In this document: positions 26,080 to 33,495 of the stretch, in pieces
Position numbering within the stretch: position 1 is the first letter of the stretch
Layout: the number at the start of each line of letters is the position of its first letter
NCBI GenBank assembly: GCA_023404715.1
Contig: JAEYAR010000038.1
Coordinates: forward strand, 15,684-79,683
From: Bacillota bacterium
Lineage (GTDB): Bacteria > Bacillota > Clostridia > Christensenellales > Aristaeellaceae
Direction of reading: 5' to 3'
DNA: 64,000 nucleotides
Notes under the pieces: model-generated
Seen by the model: the letters and a program-made list of their open reading frames with translations, nothing else
What the model was told of the DNA's origin: nothing
Databases searched by the model: none
Program-made: the position numbers and the translations under genes

Positions 26080-26123
26080 GAAACTCCCCCAATGCTAAGA
26101 CATCAAAATAAATTGCAGGTTTA

Positions 26124-26152
26124 ATCTTAATGCCTTGCATGCGGTTTGTCAA
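26124..26152 (-). promoter_or_regulatory. Promoter of nfnAB
   Basis: Minus-strand TTGACA (26147-26152) and TAAGAT (26124-26129), spacer 17, about 45 bases before the nfnA ATG. It lies just beyond the stop of the alcohol dehydrogenase gene, so nfnAB need not depend on that gene's transcript. Confidence 0.7.
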
Positions 26153-26182
26153 GCGGAGCTTCCTCTCCCCAGCCAAAGGGAC

Positions 26183-27355
26183 CTACTTTTCCCTCGATCC
26201 GTCATAGGCTTCCATCAAGATCGACTTGAGCTCGTGCTCGCCCGCCCTTCGCGGGTTGGTCTTAGCGCAGGCATCCTCCGCCGCGCTTAGCGCCGCCTCG
26301 TCCGCCACAGCGGCGAACCGCCGCTCGTCTACGCCCGCCTTACGCAGCGACGTCGGCAAATCCAGCACGTTGTTAAAGGCGGTCACCGCCTCGCACAGCG
26401 AATCGGTCAGCCGGTCGGCCGAATCGCCCTTGAGGCAAAGGCGCTGCGCGATCGCCGCATAACGCTGCGCGCACGCCTTTTGATTAAACCGGATGACATA
26501 GGGCAGGTAGATAGCGTTCGCCAGCCCGTGTGGGATGCCCAAGCGCGCGCCGGTCGCATGCGCCAGCGCATGCGAGATGCCGAGCCCCGCATTGGAAAAG
26601 GCGATGCCGGCCAGGCACTGGGCGTAATGCATCTGCTCGCGCGCGCCGTCGTCCCCTTCCTTGTAGGACTGTAGAAGATACGCGTGGATCATCTCGATGG
26701 CCCTCAGGGCCAGCGGGTCGGTAAACGCGTTGGCGCCTTTAGAGACGTACGCCTCGATCGCATGCGTCAGCGCATCCATGCCGGTGCGCGCGGTGAGCTC
26801 CGGCGGCATGGTCATGGCCAGTTCCGGATCGACGATGGCGACGTCCGGCGTCAGCGCATAATCCGCCAGCGGGTATTTGACGTGCGTGTCGTCATCGGTG
26901 ATGACCGAAAACGCCGTCACCTCCGTCGCCGTGCCGGAGGTCGAGGGAACGGCCGCAAACCGCGCCTTGCGGCGAAGCGCGGGGAGGTTAAAGGGATTTT
27001 TGATCGCGTCAAACGTGAGCTCCGGATGCTCGTAGAAGATCCACATGGCCTTCGCCGCGTCGATGGGCGAGCCGCCGCCGAGCGCGACGATCCAATCGGG
27101 CTGAAATGCCGCCATGGCTTTTGCGCCCCGGCGTACGGTTTCCAAGGTCGGGTCCGGTTCGACGTCTTCAAAACGGCTCACCTGCATGCCTGCCTTCTTG
27201 AGCCAGCTCTCCGCCTTGTCCGCAAAGCCGTAGCGCCGCATGGCCTCGCCCCCCAGCACGAGCATAGCGCGCTCCCCTTTGAGCTCGCCCAGCTGCGAGA
27301 GCGCGCCCCTGCCAAAATAGATATCGCGCGGCACGGTAAACCTTTGGGTCGCCAT
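26183..27355 (-). CDS. Iron-containing alcohol dehydrogenase
   Basis: 390 residues, normal length. The ATG at 27355 has GGAGGA 6 bases upstream; the ATG two codons earlier abuts that site. NAD(P) binding: LALGGGSPIDAAKA-type motif seen as VALGGGSPIDAAKAMW; metal site: GISHALAHATGARLGIPHG with the iron-binding histidines; VPSTSGTATEVTAFSVI is also family-typical. It reduces an aldehyde to an alcohol, or the reverse, during fermentation; substrate (butanal, lactaldehyde, propanediol type) cannot be read. Cytoplasmic. Same strand as nfnAB, which could supply NADPH (inference). Confidence 0.93.
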   Translation of the reverse strand: MATQRFTVPRDIYFGRGALSQLGELKGERAMLVLGGEAMRRYGFADKAESWLKKAGMQVSRFEDVEPDPTLETVRRGAKAMAAFQPDWIVALGGGSPIDAAKAMWIFYEHPELTFDAIKNPFNLPALRRKARFAAVPSTSGTATEVTAFSVITDDDTHVKYPLADYALTPDVAIVDPELAMTMPPELTARTGMDALTHAIEAYVSKGANAFTDPLALRAIEMIHAYLLQSYKEGDDGAREQMHYAQCLAGIAFSNAGLGISHALAHATGARLGIPHGLANAIYLPYVIRFNQKACAQRYAAIAQRLCLKGDSADRLTDSLCEAVTAFNNVLDLPTSLRKAGVDERRFAAVADEAALSAAEDACAKTNPRRAGEHELKSILMEAYDGSREK

Positions 27356-27466
27356 ATACATTCCTCCATTCGTCTGAATAGAATTATTATGGCGCCGCGC
27401 TTTCTTCCTATGCGTCGGGCGACGGACGTTCATTCCCTCCGCCTCTGTGGCAGAACGGGCGGGCGT

Positions 27467-27826
27467 TTACGTGCCCCGGGCCCTGGAGAGCGCAAAGCCC
27501 GCCATCGCGGTAAAAAGCACGCAGAACGCGGCCGCGAAAAGCGCCACGACGAGCGCATACAGCAGCGCCCGGCGAAGCCTCTTTCGCGTCTTATACACGT
27601 ATCTTCGCCTTCCTTTCGTCCAGATGCAGCGCAGCATCCGTTGATAGAACGAGTAGGCCCAGGGGATGAGCAGCGCCGCGCGAAACAGGCCGCGGCATTT
27701 AATGTCCTTGTCGAGCAGCGAGGCGATGCCCAAGCCGATCACGAAGCTGGTGAAGGCGCAGCAAAACGCATAGAGTAGCGATACGCGAATCGTATCGTAA
27801 AATTCCGAATATGAATAGAATAACAT
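27467..27826 (-). pseudogene. Relic of ABC permease genes (MalF and MalG pieces joined)
   Basis: A 119-residue frame whose first part (DTIRVSLLYAFCCAF, LGIASLLDKDIKCRGLFRAA, LIPWAYS) matches the membrane region of a MalF-type permease up to the family's LPWA motif. It then continues with an unrelated basic linker and RRALLYALVVALFAAAFCVL, ending AMAGFALSRARG, which looks like a MalG-type helix. The EAA loop and all other helices are missing and no ribosome site precedes the first ATG. The simplest reading is an internal deletion that joined two neighbouring permease genes. It might belong to the same lost transporter as the truncated binding protein at 4497, but there is no direct link. Confidence 0.6.
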
Positions 27827-27848
27827 CTACCAAACAGGAGGGATCGTC

Positions 27849-28880
27849 ATGCTCCCATATACGTCCTATCGTCGGTTTTGCGCGCTCTTCCTGCTCGCTA
27901 TAGCGCTATCGTACCCCCTCGCGGCGCTCGTAGAGGAGGGCGTTGCCACCGTCAAAAACCCTACGTCGACTTCCCGGCTAAACTTGCGCGCCGCGCCCTC
28001 CTCCGACGCCGAAGTGCTGATGCAGTATTACAGCGGCGTGCGGGTAAAGGTCTTGGATCGGCCCGCGCCTGAGTGGGTCGAGGTCAGCGTCGGCGCAGAT
28101 CCAGGGGCGCTGCACGGTTTTATGGCGAGCGCTTATCTCGTCTTCGAGGAGGACGTCGCGGGCCTCACCCCGCTGCCGGTTTACGCCACCGGAACGCCTT
28201 GGACGCTTTACGCCGCCCCCGCATTCGATGCCGCCCCGCTTGCGCAGCTCAAAGGGCAGGACCAAGGCGCTGTTTTGGGCCTATCCAAGCATTGGCTGCA
28301 CGTATGCTTCGGGGATATGACAGGTTTTGTCCCGAATCCCACGTCGCCCGCCACGCCGGCGCCTCTGCAACCGACGGCGATCCCTACGCCCGGCGTCTCG
28401 CCCCTCCCGTCCGATCCGTCCGTCCTCGTGCTGCGGGAGGGCGCCGCCGTATACGGGGGCCCCGGCGGCCTGGGCGTCCCGCTCATCGTGCTGCCTGTGA
28501 ATACGCAGCTGCGAATTGTTCAGGTTTTGCCGCAGGATTACGCCGTCGACCTGACGGGCACGGTCGCCTACCTGCCTACGTCTACCCGCCTGTGGACGGA
28601 TCTAGCGCTGCGCGCATACGACCCTGCGCGCGTCTGCCACCGGCTGCACACGCTGCGCGAGACAAAGCTGCGCACAGGCCCGGGCGATGAATGGCCTGCG
28701 CTGGAGACGCTATCCGAGGATACCGATAGGCTGGCAGACGGCAGCGCCCTCACGGCCATCGATTATGAGGAAGGCTGGCATATCGTCTGCTACGGTAGCG
28801 GTCTCGACGGCGCTTTCCCGCTCATCGCATACGTCAGCGCGCAGGATGTCGAAATCACCGGCGGGATCCAAACCCCGTAA
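27849..28880 (+). CDS. Secreted protein with bacterial SH3-type domains
   Basis: 343 residues, with GGAGGGATC before the ATG. A signal peptide (hydrophobic LFLLAIALSYPLAAL, about residues 12-27) is followed by an SH3-type domain starting STSRLNLRAAPSSDAEVLMQ. A second region (about 110-160) and, after a Pro/Thr-rich linker (SPATPAPLQPTAIPTPGVSP), a further domain and a C-terminal SH3-like unit with RETKLRTGPGDEWPALETL complete it. The LNLR.P.... and KLRTGPG motifs are typical of SH3b domains that bind cell wall. No enzymatic domain is seen. Similar layout to the proteins at 42551 and 50416. Confidence 0.8.
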   Translation: MLPYTSYRRFCALFLLAIALSYPLAALVEEGVATVKNPTSTSRLNLRAAPSSDAEVLMQYYSGVRVKVLDRPAPEWVEVSVGADPGALHGFMASAYLVFEEDVAGLTPLPVYATGTPWTLYAAPAFDAAPLAQLKGQDQGAVLGLSKHWLHVCFGDMTGFVPNPTSPATPAPLQPTAIPTPGVSPLPSDPSVLVLREGAAVYGGPGGLGVPLIVLPVNTQLRIVQVLPQDYAVDLTGTVAYLPTSTRLWTDLALRAYDPARVCHRLHTLRETKLRTGPGDEWPALETLSEDTDRLADGSALTAIDYEEGWHIVCYGSGLDGAFPLIAYVSAQDVEITGGIQTP

Positions 28881-28893
28881 TGCATGCAAAAAA

Positions 28894-28926
28894 GGCTGGC
28901 ATCGTTTTTCACTGCCAGCCCGTTTT
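28894..28926. terminator. Hairpin between SH3 protein and HTH gene
   Basis: GGCTGGCA (28894-28901) pairs with TGCCAGCC (28913-28920); A-run before and CGTTTTCTTT after. Serves the convergent genes on both sides. Confidence 0.7.
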
Positions 28927-28936
28927 CTTTATTTGG

Positions 28937-29305
28937 TTACTCGATCATGGAGCGGATCATCTTGATCGCGCGATCCAGCCGCCGCTGCAAGTCGGCGTTC
29001 TGCGCGCGGAGCGCTTCCTGCTCCTTCTCGGCCTGCTCAAGACGCTGCGCCATGGTCTGATATTCCTCGCTCAGGAATTCCTCCGGTCCAGCTGCCTGCG
29101 CCTGCGCTTCCGCCTCAGCGGCCTCCTGCTTTGCCTTCTCTTCCGCCGCCTGCGCAGCCTCCGCCAGCGCGGCCGCCTTCACTTCCTTGCGCCACTTGCT
29201 AAGCGACTGCGAAGAAATATTGAGCTCTTCCGCCGCCTTGATGACGCCGATTTCCGCCGCGCGCTGCAGCGCGACGTCCTTTTCTTCCTGGGTATACCGC
29301 TTCAT
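28937..29305 (-). CDS. Transposase-type helix-turn-helix with coiled coil
   Basis: 122 residues from the second of two close ATGs, which has GGTGG 7 bases upstream. The first 50 residues (RYTQEEKDVALQRAAEIG, KAAEELNISSQSLSKWRKE) are a helix-turn-helix like that of IS3 OrfA or the InsE group. The rest is an Ala/Glu/Gln-rich coiled coil (EEKAKQEAAEAEAQAQAA, then LEQAEKEQEALRAQNADLQ) like the OrfA leucine-zipper tail. There is no OrfB transposase or terminal inverted repeat nearby, and the gene has its own promoter and terminator. It may therefore be a domesticated DNA-binding protein. Function unknown. Confidence 0.75.
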   Translation of the reverse strand: MKRYTQEEKDVALQRAAEIGVIKAAEELNISSQSLSKWRKEVKAAALAEAAQAAEEKAKQEAAEAEAQAQAAGPEEFLSEEYQTMAQRLEQAEKEQEALRAQNADLQRRLDRAIKMIRSMIE

Positions 29306-29344
29306 AAACATCCACCTTTCATACTAAGTACCAGTACTGTACAT

Positions 29345-29373
29345 ACAATAGCAAATACTACCTTCAAATGCAA
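29345..29373 (-). promoter_or_regulatory. Promoter and possible operator of the HTH/coiled-coil gene
   Basis: Minus-strand TTGCAT (29368-29373) and TATTGT (29345-29350), spacer 17. Just downstream, 29327-29344 contains a near-palindrome centred on AGTACT (GTACcAGTACTgTAC), suited to autoregulation. Confidence 0.5.
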
Positions 29374-29637
29374 TAGTTTTGAAAAAAAAGATTGAAATTC
29401 TTTTTCTAATTCACGCGTATTCATACTTTTAACGTTGTTTATGGAAGTGGATATCCGCTTTTCCGCATCAGAATCCCATCTCTACCAACACGGCGCGAGC
29501 ATGAAGCGAAAATCAAGACGAAAAACCAGCGACGGATTTTGCCCTCATGTCAAGCGTAATGCAAGAGGCGATGCGGCGCGTAAGAAGCAAACGAACCCGT
29601 ATCGCACCGTTTGAAAAACCGTAGACAGCGCGGCTGC
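29374..29637. other. Intergenic stretch without recognisable content
   Basis: AT-rich on its left part, then mixed composition. No ribosome-site-linked reading frame, hairpin or promoter that I would support. Confidence 0.5.
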
Positions 29638-30390
29638 TCAGCCTATTTCATCCTCCGTATGCAAATCCAAAAAAGCGATGTCGCGCTGATAAAGGGAGTA
29701 GCCGATCAGCCCCTCGCGGCCGTCCGCCTGTGTAAAGGAGAGGACAAAGTAGATATCCGTGTCGGTGTCCTCATAGCGATTGTTGGCAAGCAACATTTCT
29801 TCCTCGCCGATCCCCGCATGGGCGATGCCTTTCGCATCCAAAAACGCTTCTGCTTCCGTTCGGATTTCCCCCAGTTTGCGGTCGTACGCTACCCTGTCGC
29901 CCGTACCTGCCCGGTCTATCAGCGTGCCCATGCCGCCGATTACATCAGGAGCGCCCAGTACCCATTCAAAATCCCACTTTTTTGCATAAGCCGCCTTGTC
30001 CGGTGAACCCGTCTCCCCCCAGAAGTTTGCTTCCGCCGTGTACGCGCGATGCAGCCTGCGCAATCCCTGCTCGTCCAACTCCACGCGGTAGAGCAGGCCG
30101 CTCCCGTCCTGCGGGGTGAACTCCACGCTCGTCCATGCCGTACGCACCCCGTTCAGCGTATAGCTCCACTCCGATTCACGGCTGGATACCGGCGTATCCG
30201 CCCCCAGCTCGACGCCAAAAAAATCCCAAACGATCCCGCGCGCCGCCTCGACGAACGAATCCGCAAGCGGCGTACTCGCCGTTTTTGCCTCCTCGACCCT
30301 ATCGTTCTGCGCCGCTGCGGACGTCGCCATCGATATCGCCAGGGTAATCAACACGATCAGCGCACCCACTGCCTTTTTTCTGTTCAACAT
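29638..30390 (-). CDS. Secreted protein sharing the M56-linked C-terminal domain (copy 1)
   Basis: 250 residues from the ATG at 30390 (AAAGGA 8 bases upstream). A hydrophobic signal segment (VGALIVLITLAISMATSAAA) precedes the domain shared with the proteins at 30469, 32766 and 33496: DGSGLLYRVELDEQGLRRLH, RAYTAEANFW, DTDIYFVLSF and C-terminal GYSLYQRDIAFLDLH. In-frame codons between the upstream gene's stop and this ATG encode RPFAARERIEHML, which matches KSEVKERIERML of the M56 receptor just before its last membrane helix. The gene therefore looks like a tandem copy that lost its peptidase half. Function unknown; probably an extracellular sensor or ligand-binding module. Confidence 0.75.
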   Translation of the reverse strand: MLNRKKAVGALIVLITLAISMATSAAAQNDRVEEAKTASTPLADSFVEAARGIVWDFFGVELGADTPVSSRESEWSYTLNGVRTAWTSVEFTPQDGSGLLYRVELDEQGLRRLHRAYTAEANFWGETGSPDKAAYAKKWDFEWVLGAPDVIGGMGTLIDRAGTGDRVAYDRKLGEIRTEAEAFLDAKGIAHAGIGEEEMLLANNRYEDTDTDIYFVLSFTQADGREGLIGYSLYQRDIAFLDLHTEDEIG

Positions 30391-30468
30391 ATGCTCAATC
30401 CTTTCCCGCGCTGCGAATGGCCGCAGGCGCATCACCGCCGACTTTACAAGCCTTCCACCGGTTCCATT

Positions 30469-32175
30469 TTATCCGTTCCCTTCGTGCACCATGGCCAGGT
30501 ACACGACGCGCTTGAGGTACAGCGAATAGCCTACATCGATCGATGAAAGCGCGCTACTCAACATCAAGCCGCTTTCGTTGGGATACCGAATGACGATCAC
30601 CACGTCGGTATCCCCGCGCCATTGACCGCCGCCCCCTGTCAATATGCCGCAGTTGCTCTCCCACCAGCCCGTCCAGGGCTCGTGCTCGATGCCGTGCGAC
30701 TCCAAATAAGCGCGCGTCTCGCGCTCGATTCCGCGCACGCGTTCGCCCGCCTCACCGCCGAGCTCGAGGCCGTCGCCCGATAGCGACTCATGAAACCACG
30801 TTTCTCCCCAGCGAGCGGCCCACATCTCCGTGTCCGGGTACGCCTCCTCGTCCGCAGGCCAAAAATCCGCTTCACCTATAAAGGCGCATTGCACGCGAAG
30901 GATGCCTCTTGCGTCCAGATCCACCCGGCACTCCAGGTCGTCCGCAGCCATGAATACCACCTGCTGGTACAAGTCGTCGGGTCCCGGGCTCCAACTGGCT
31001 TTACATTGTGCGTCCAAGTCGAGATCCAGATACTCCTCCGCCGCCTGCCGGGCCCGTTCAATGCTGCGCTGTATCTCATTGGGCGCATACATCCGTCCGT
31101 TCGGGCTGATATATCCGCCCCACGGCTCGCCGGGCGACGCCTCCGGCAGGATGGCGGCATGCTCCGCGCCCTGCACGGCGGCCGGCGCTGCGGCTGCGAA
31201 TGAGCCGAGCGTGAGCGCGAGCATAAAAGCCATACACAATGCTGTCAGAAGATGTTTGGGCTTCCCTGAGATCAACATTCGCTCGATCCGCTCCTTTACT
31301 TCGGATTTCCGAAGGTACATGGACGTCGCCTGTAACAACGAAGAAGGGCGCCGTTGCACATGCGCCAGGCGTAGCAACGTTCTTCCGTAATCTACGATCC
31401 CCTGCATATCCCGGGCCGCCACCGCCCGCGCGTCGCAGGAAAGCTCTCCGTCTCGCATACTCGCCCTTGCCCCCAACCACACAATAGGGTGAAACCAGTA
31501 GAGCACCAGGCAAACCCCTCGCAGCGACGCCCACAGAGGATCGCCCTGGCACAGGTGACATAGCTCGTGCGTCAGCACGTCCGTGATGTTTTGCGGCTGC
31601 GCGGAGTTCAAGTTCAGAGCGATGCCGGGGCGCAGCAGCCCGTACAGACACGCCGACGCAAGCGGTTCGAAAACGGTCACCTTAGGCGGCCTGCGCACGT
31701 CGCGTTCCTCGCACAAGGCGATATAGAGCGCCTGTTCCTCCGGGCTTAACCCGCGCACCTTGGCGCGGCATAGCCCGCGCCTGAAGCCCGCGTTCACCCA
31801 AAGCATATAGGCCGCCGTCCCCGCCGCGCCGGCCGCCCATAGACAGACGGCAATTTGCTCCGCGTTCGGTCTTAGCGCATCCGCGCCTTCAGGCGCTCGC
31901 CGCGTCCATGTCTCGACCGGCTCCGCAGACGGCAGGACGCCGCCCGCGGCATTTAAAGGCCGTGCCTGCTGCCCCTGTACGCTCGCGGATTGCGGCGCCT
32001 TCACAGGAACGTCGATCTGAACCGGCAGTAGCAGGCGCGCCGCCACCAAAAGCCACAGCGCGTACTGCACACGCGCCGGTATCCGCAGGGTGCGGCGAAG
32101 GAGGAGCAGCGGGGGAATGAGCAGGCAGGCCGCTACGCTGCCATGGGCCAAAGCCGTCAGGATGTTCTCGATCAT
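30469..32175 (-). CDS. M56 (BlaR1/MecR1-type) membrane metallopeptidase receptor
   Basis: 568 residues; GGAGG 8 bases before the ATG. N-terminal membrane helices (about 10-28, 35-52, 105-125) are followed by the M56 peptidase region with zinc motif HELCH (203-207), the downstream helix LVLYWFHPIVWLGARA and DGELSCDARAV carrying the third-ligand Glu/Asp region. After KERIERMLISGK comes the last membrane helix (about 312-335) and an extracellular C-terminal part. That part is not a penicillin-binding domain but the module shared with three neighbours, ending SIDVGYSLYLKRVVYLAM. By family logic, a signal sensed outside activates the peptidase, which inactivates the BlaI repressor encoded 24 bases upstream. 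Confidence 0.88.
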   Translation of the reverse strand: MIENILTALAHGSVAACLLIPPLLLLRRTLRIPARVQYALWLLVAARLLLPVQIDVPVKAPQSASVQGQQARPLNAAGGVLPSAEPVETWTRRAPEGADALRPNAEQIAVCLWAAGAAGTAAYMLWVNAGFRRGLCRAKVRGLSPEEQALYIALCEERDVRRPPKVTVFEPLASACLYGLLRPGIALNLNSAQPQNITDVLTHELCHLCQGDPLWASLRGVCLVLYWFHPIVWLGARASMRDGELSCDARAVAARDMQGIVDYGRTLLRLAHVQRRPSSLLQATSMYLRKSEVKERIERMLISGKPKHLLTALCMAFMLALTLGSFAAAAPAAVQGAEHAAILPEASPGEPWGGYISPNGRMYAPNEIQRSIERARQAAEEYLDLDLDAQCKASWSPGPDDLYQQVVFMAADDLECRVDLDARGILRVQCAFIGEADFWPADEEAYPDTEMWAARWGETWFHESLSGDGLELGGEAGERVRGIERETRAYLESHGIEHEPWTGWWESNCGILTGGGGQWRGDTDVVIVIRYPNESGLMLSSALSSIDVGYSLYLKRVVYLAMVHEGNG

Positions 32176-32199
32176 ATCGCGCGCCTCCTTTCAAGCCAT

Positions 32200-32595
32200 T
32201 CAACGCCCGGAACCTTTTTCCCGCCGTCTCGCCTCGTCGAGCATGCGGGAAAGCGCATCCAGTTCCGCATCGTCCAGCGCCCCGCCGTCCACGATGTTAG
32301 AAACCATCTTCAGCATGTCGCCGCCGAACAGACGGCCGACCAGCGCGTCCGTCTGTTCTCGCTGCACCGCCTCTCGCTGCACGAGCGGATGATAGCGCTT
32401 GAGCCCCTCGCCCTCTTCCACACGCACCGTTCCCTTTTCGATCATCCGTTTGAGCAGCCCGATGACGGTATGGCGCGTCCATCCCGTCTCCGCCGCCAAC
32501 GCCTTGGTCATCTCGGGCATGGTCAACGGCGCTTGCGCCCAAAGGACATGCATGATCTTCAGCTCCGCATCGGTCAAGCGTTCGCGTTCATGCAC
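32200..32595 (-). CDS. BlaI/MecI/CopY-family repressor
   Basis: 131 residues from a GTG with GGGGGA 5 bases upstream; the nearby ATG is out of frame. The winged helix is clear: LTDAELKIMHVLWAQAPLTM, then TRHTVIGLLKRMIEKGTVRV, followed by a C-terminal dimerisation helix. BlaI-type dimers block their own operon until the M56 partner inactivates them. First gene of the operon with the M56 receptor. Two direct repeats overlap the promoter and are the likely binding sites. No beta-lactamase gene is nearby, so the regulated target is probably this locus or a distant one. Confidence 0.93.
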   Translation of the reverse strand: MHERERLTDAELKIMHVLWAQAPLTMPEMTKALAAETGWTRHTVIGLLKRMIEKGTVRVEEGEGLKRYHPLVQREAVQREQTDALVGRLFGGDMLKMVSNIVDGGALDDAELDALSRMLDEARRREKGSGR

Positions 32596-32643
32596 GCGTA
32601 TCCCCCTCTCTCGCGTTTCCGTCTTCCTTGCAAAGTAGACGTT

Positions 32644-32685
32644 TGTTTACTCTATGCGTATACGCCTGTTTACTCTATGCGTCAA
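32644..32685 (-). promoter_or_regulatory. Promoter of blaI-M56 operon with two direct-repeat operators
   Basis: Minus-strand TTGACG (32680-32685) and TATACG (32657-32662), spacer 17. The 16-mer ACGCATAGAGTAAACA occurs twice on the minus strand (32667-32682 and 32644-32659) with a 23-base period, about two helical turns. One copy overlaps the -35 and spacer, the other the -10, which suits repression by two BlaI dimers. Confidence 0.65.
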
Positions 32686-32714
32686 GTAAAAACTTGTCTA
32701 CTCCCCATAAGTTG

Positions 32715-32757
32715 AAAAAGACAGGCAGCAGGATGCCTTAAAGCATCCCCGCCTGCC
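32715..32757 (-). terminator. Terminator of the 33496/32766 unit
   Basis: On the minus strand a long stem (GGCAGGCGGGGATGC pairing with GGCATCCTGCTGCC, two small mismatches) is followed by a T run. It separates the upstream secreted-protein pair from the blaI promoter. Confidence 0.75.
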
Positions 32758-32765
32758 GCTTTCCC

Positions 32766-33473
32766 TTAGCCGTTGCTATCGTATCGGAAGTCAAAAAACG
32801 ATATTTTATTCTGGTATAGCGAATAGCCGACGTTGATCGACGATCCCCCGTAATATAGGTCCGTATTCCCCGCTACGACCGGGTATTGAAAAATGAGGAA
32901 GATATCCGTGTTGCGCCCGTCTTCCACCCCTTCGGCCGGCAACGGCATGGCCCCGATGAGATAGACGCCCGTCCATTCGTTGCAATCCATCCCCTTGTCC
33001 CTGGCAAAGGCGCGCGCAGCCTCGGCCATCTTCGCCAGGCGCTCGTCGGCGACGGGTAGCTCGCGCTCGTTTAACCATCCGTATCCCCAAGCCTCAAGCC
33101 ATATCTCCAATTCAGGCGAACCCTCCGCCCAAAAATCCTCGATGCCCGTATAGACGCGCTGCACGCGGCGCACCCCGTCGCTCGCAAATTCTACGCGGTA
33201 GAGCAGGCCGCTTTCATCCTTTGGGTCGATCTCCAGGATAAAGCGCTCCGCCAGCGCCTGATATTTTTTCACGCTCGCCTCCGGTGCGATCGTATCCTCC
33301 AGATACCACTCGATCGCATCGCGCGCTGCCTGGACGTAAGGCGCGTCCGCCTCCGTCATTGACATCTCAGGCGTCTCCGTGACCGGCAGGCTATCCTCGG
33401 TGGGCGCCTCAGCGCCTGCAAAAGAGAACGTCAACAGATAAATCACGCTCAAGACCGCCATCCATTTTTTCAT
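32766..33473 (-). CDS. Secreted protein sharing the M56-linked C-terminal domain (copy 3)
   Basis: 235 residues starting at ATG 33473. A signal peptide (WMAVLSVIYLLTFSFAGA) is followed by the shared domain over nearly the whole mature length: a leading helix VQAARDAIEWYLEDTI, DESGLLYRVEFASDGVRRVQ, RVYTGIEDFW, NTDIFLIFQY and the end INVGYSLYQNKISFFDFR. The gene begins 20 bases after the stop of copy 4 and shares its terminator, so the two form one unit. The ribosome site is weak (GAGAGGAG about 14 bases away), suggesting coupling to the upstream gene. Function unknown. Confidence 0.75.
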   Translation of the reverse strand: MKKWMAVLSVIYLLTFSFAGAEAPTEDSLPVTETPEMSMTEADAPYVQAARDAIEWYLEDTIAPEASVKKYQALAERFILEIDPKDESGLLYRVEFASDGVRRVQRVYTGIEDFWAEGSPELEIWLEAWGYGWLNERELPVADERLAKMAEAARAFARDKGMDCNEWTGVYLIGAMPLPAEGVEDGRNTDIFLIFQYPVVAGNTDLYYGGSSINVGYSLYQNKISFFDFRYDSNG

Positions 33474-33495
33474 CACAGTATTCTACGCTCCTCTC

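Noticed and set aside
28937..29305. Insertion sequence
   Set aside because: Only the OrfA-like protein is present; no OrfB, terminal inverted repeats or target duplication were seen, so no mobile element is called.
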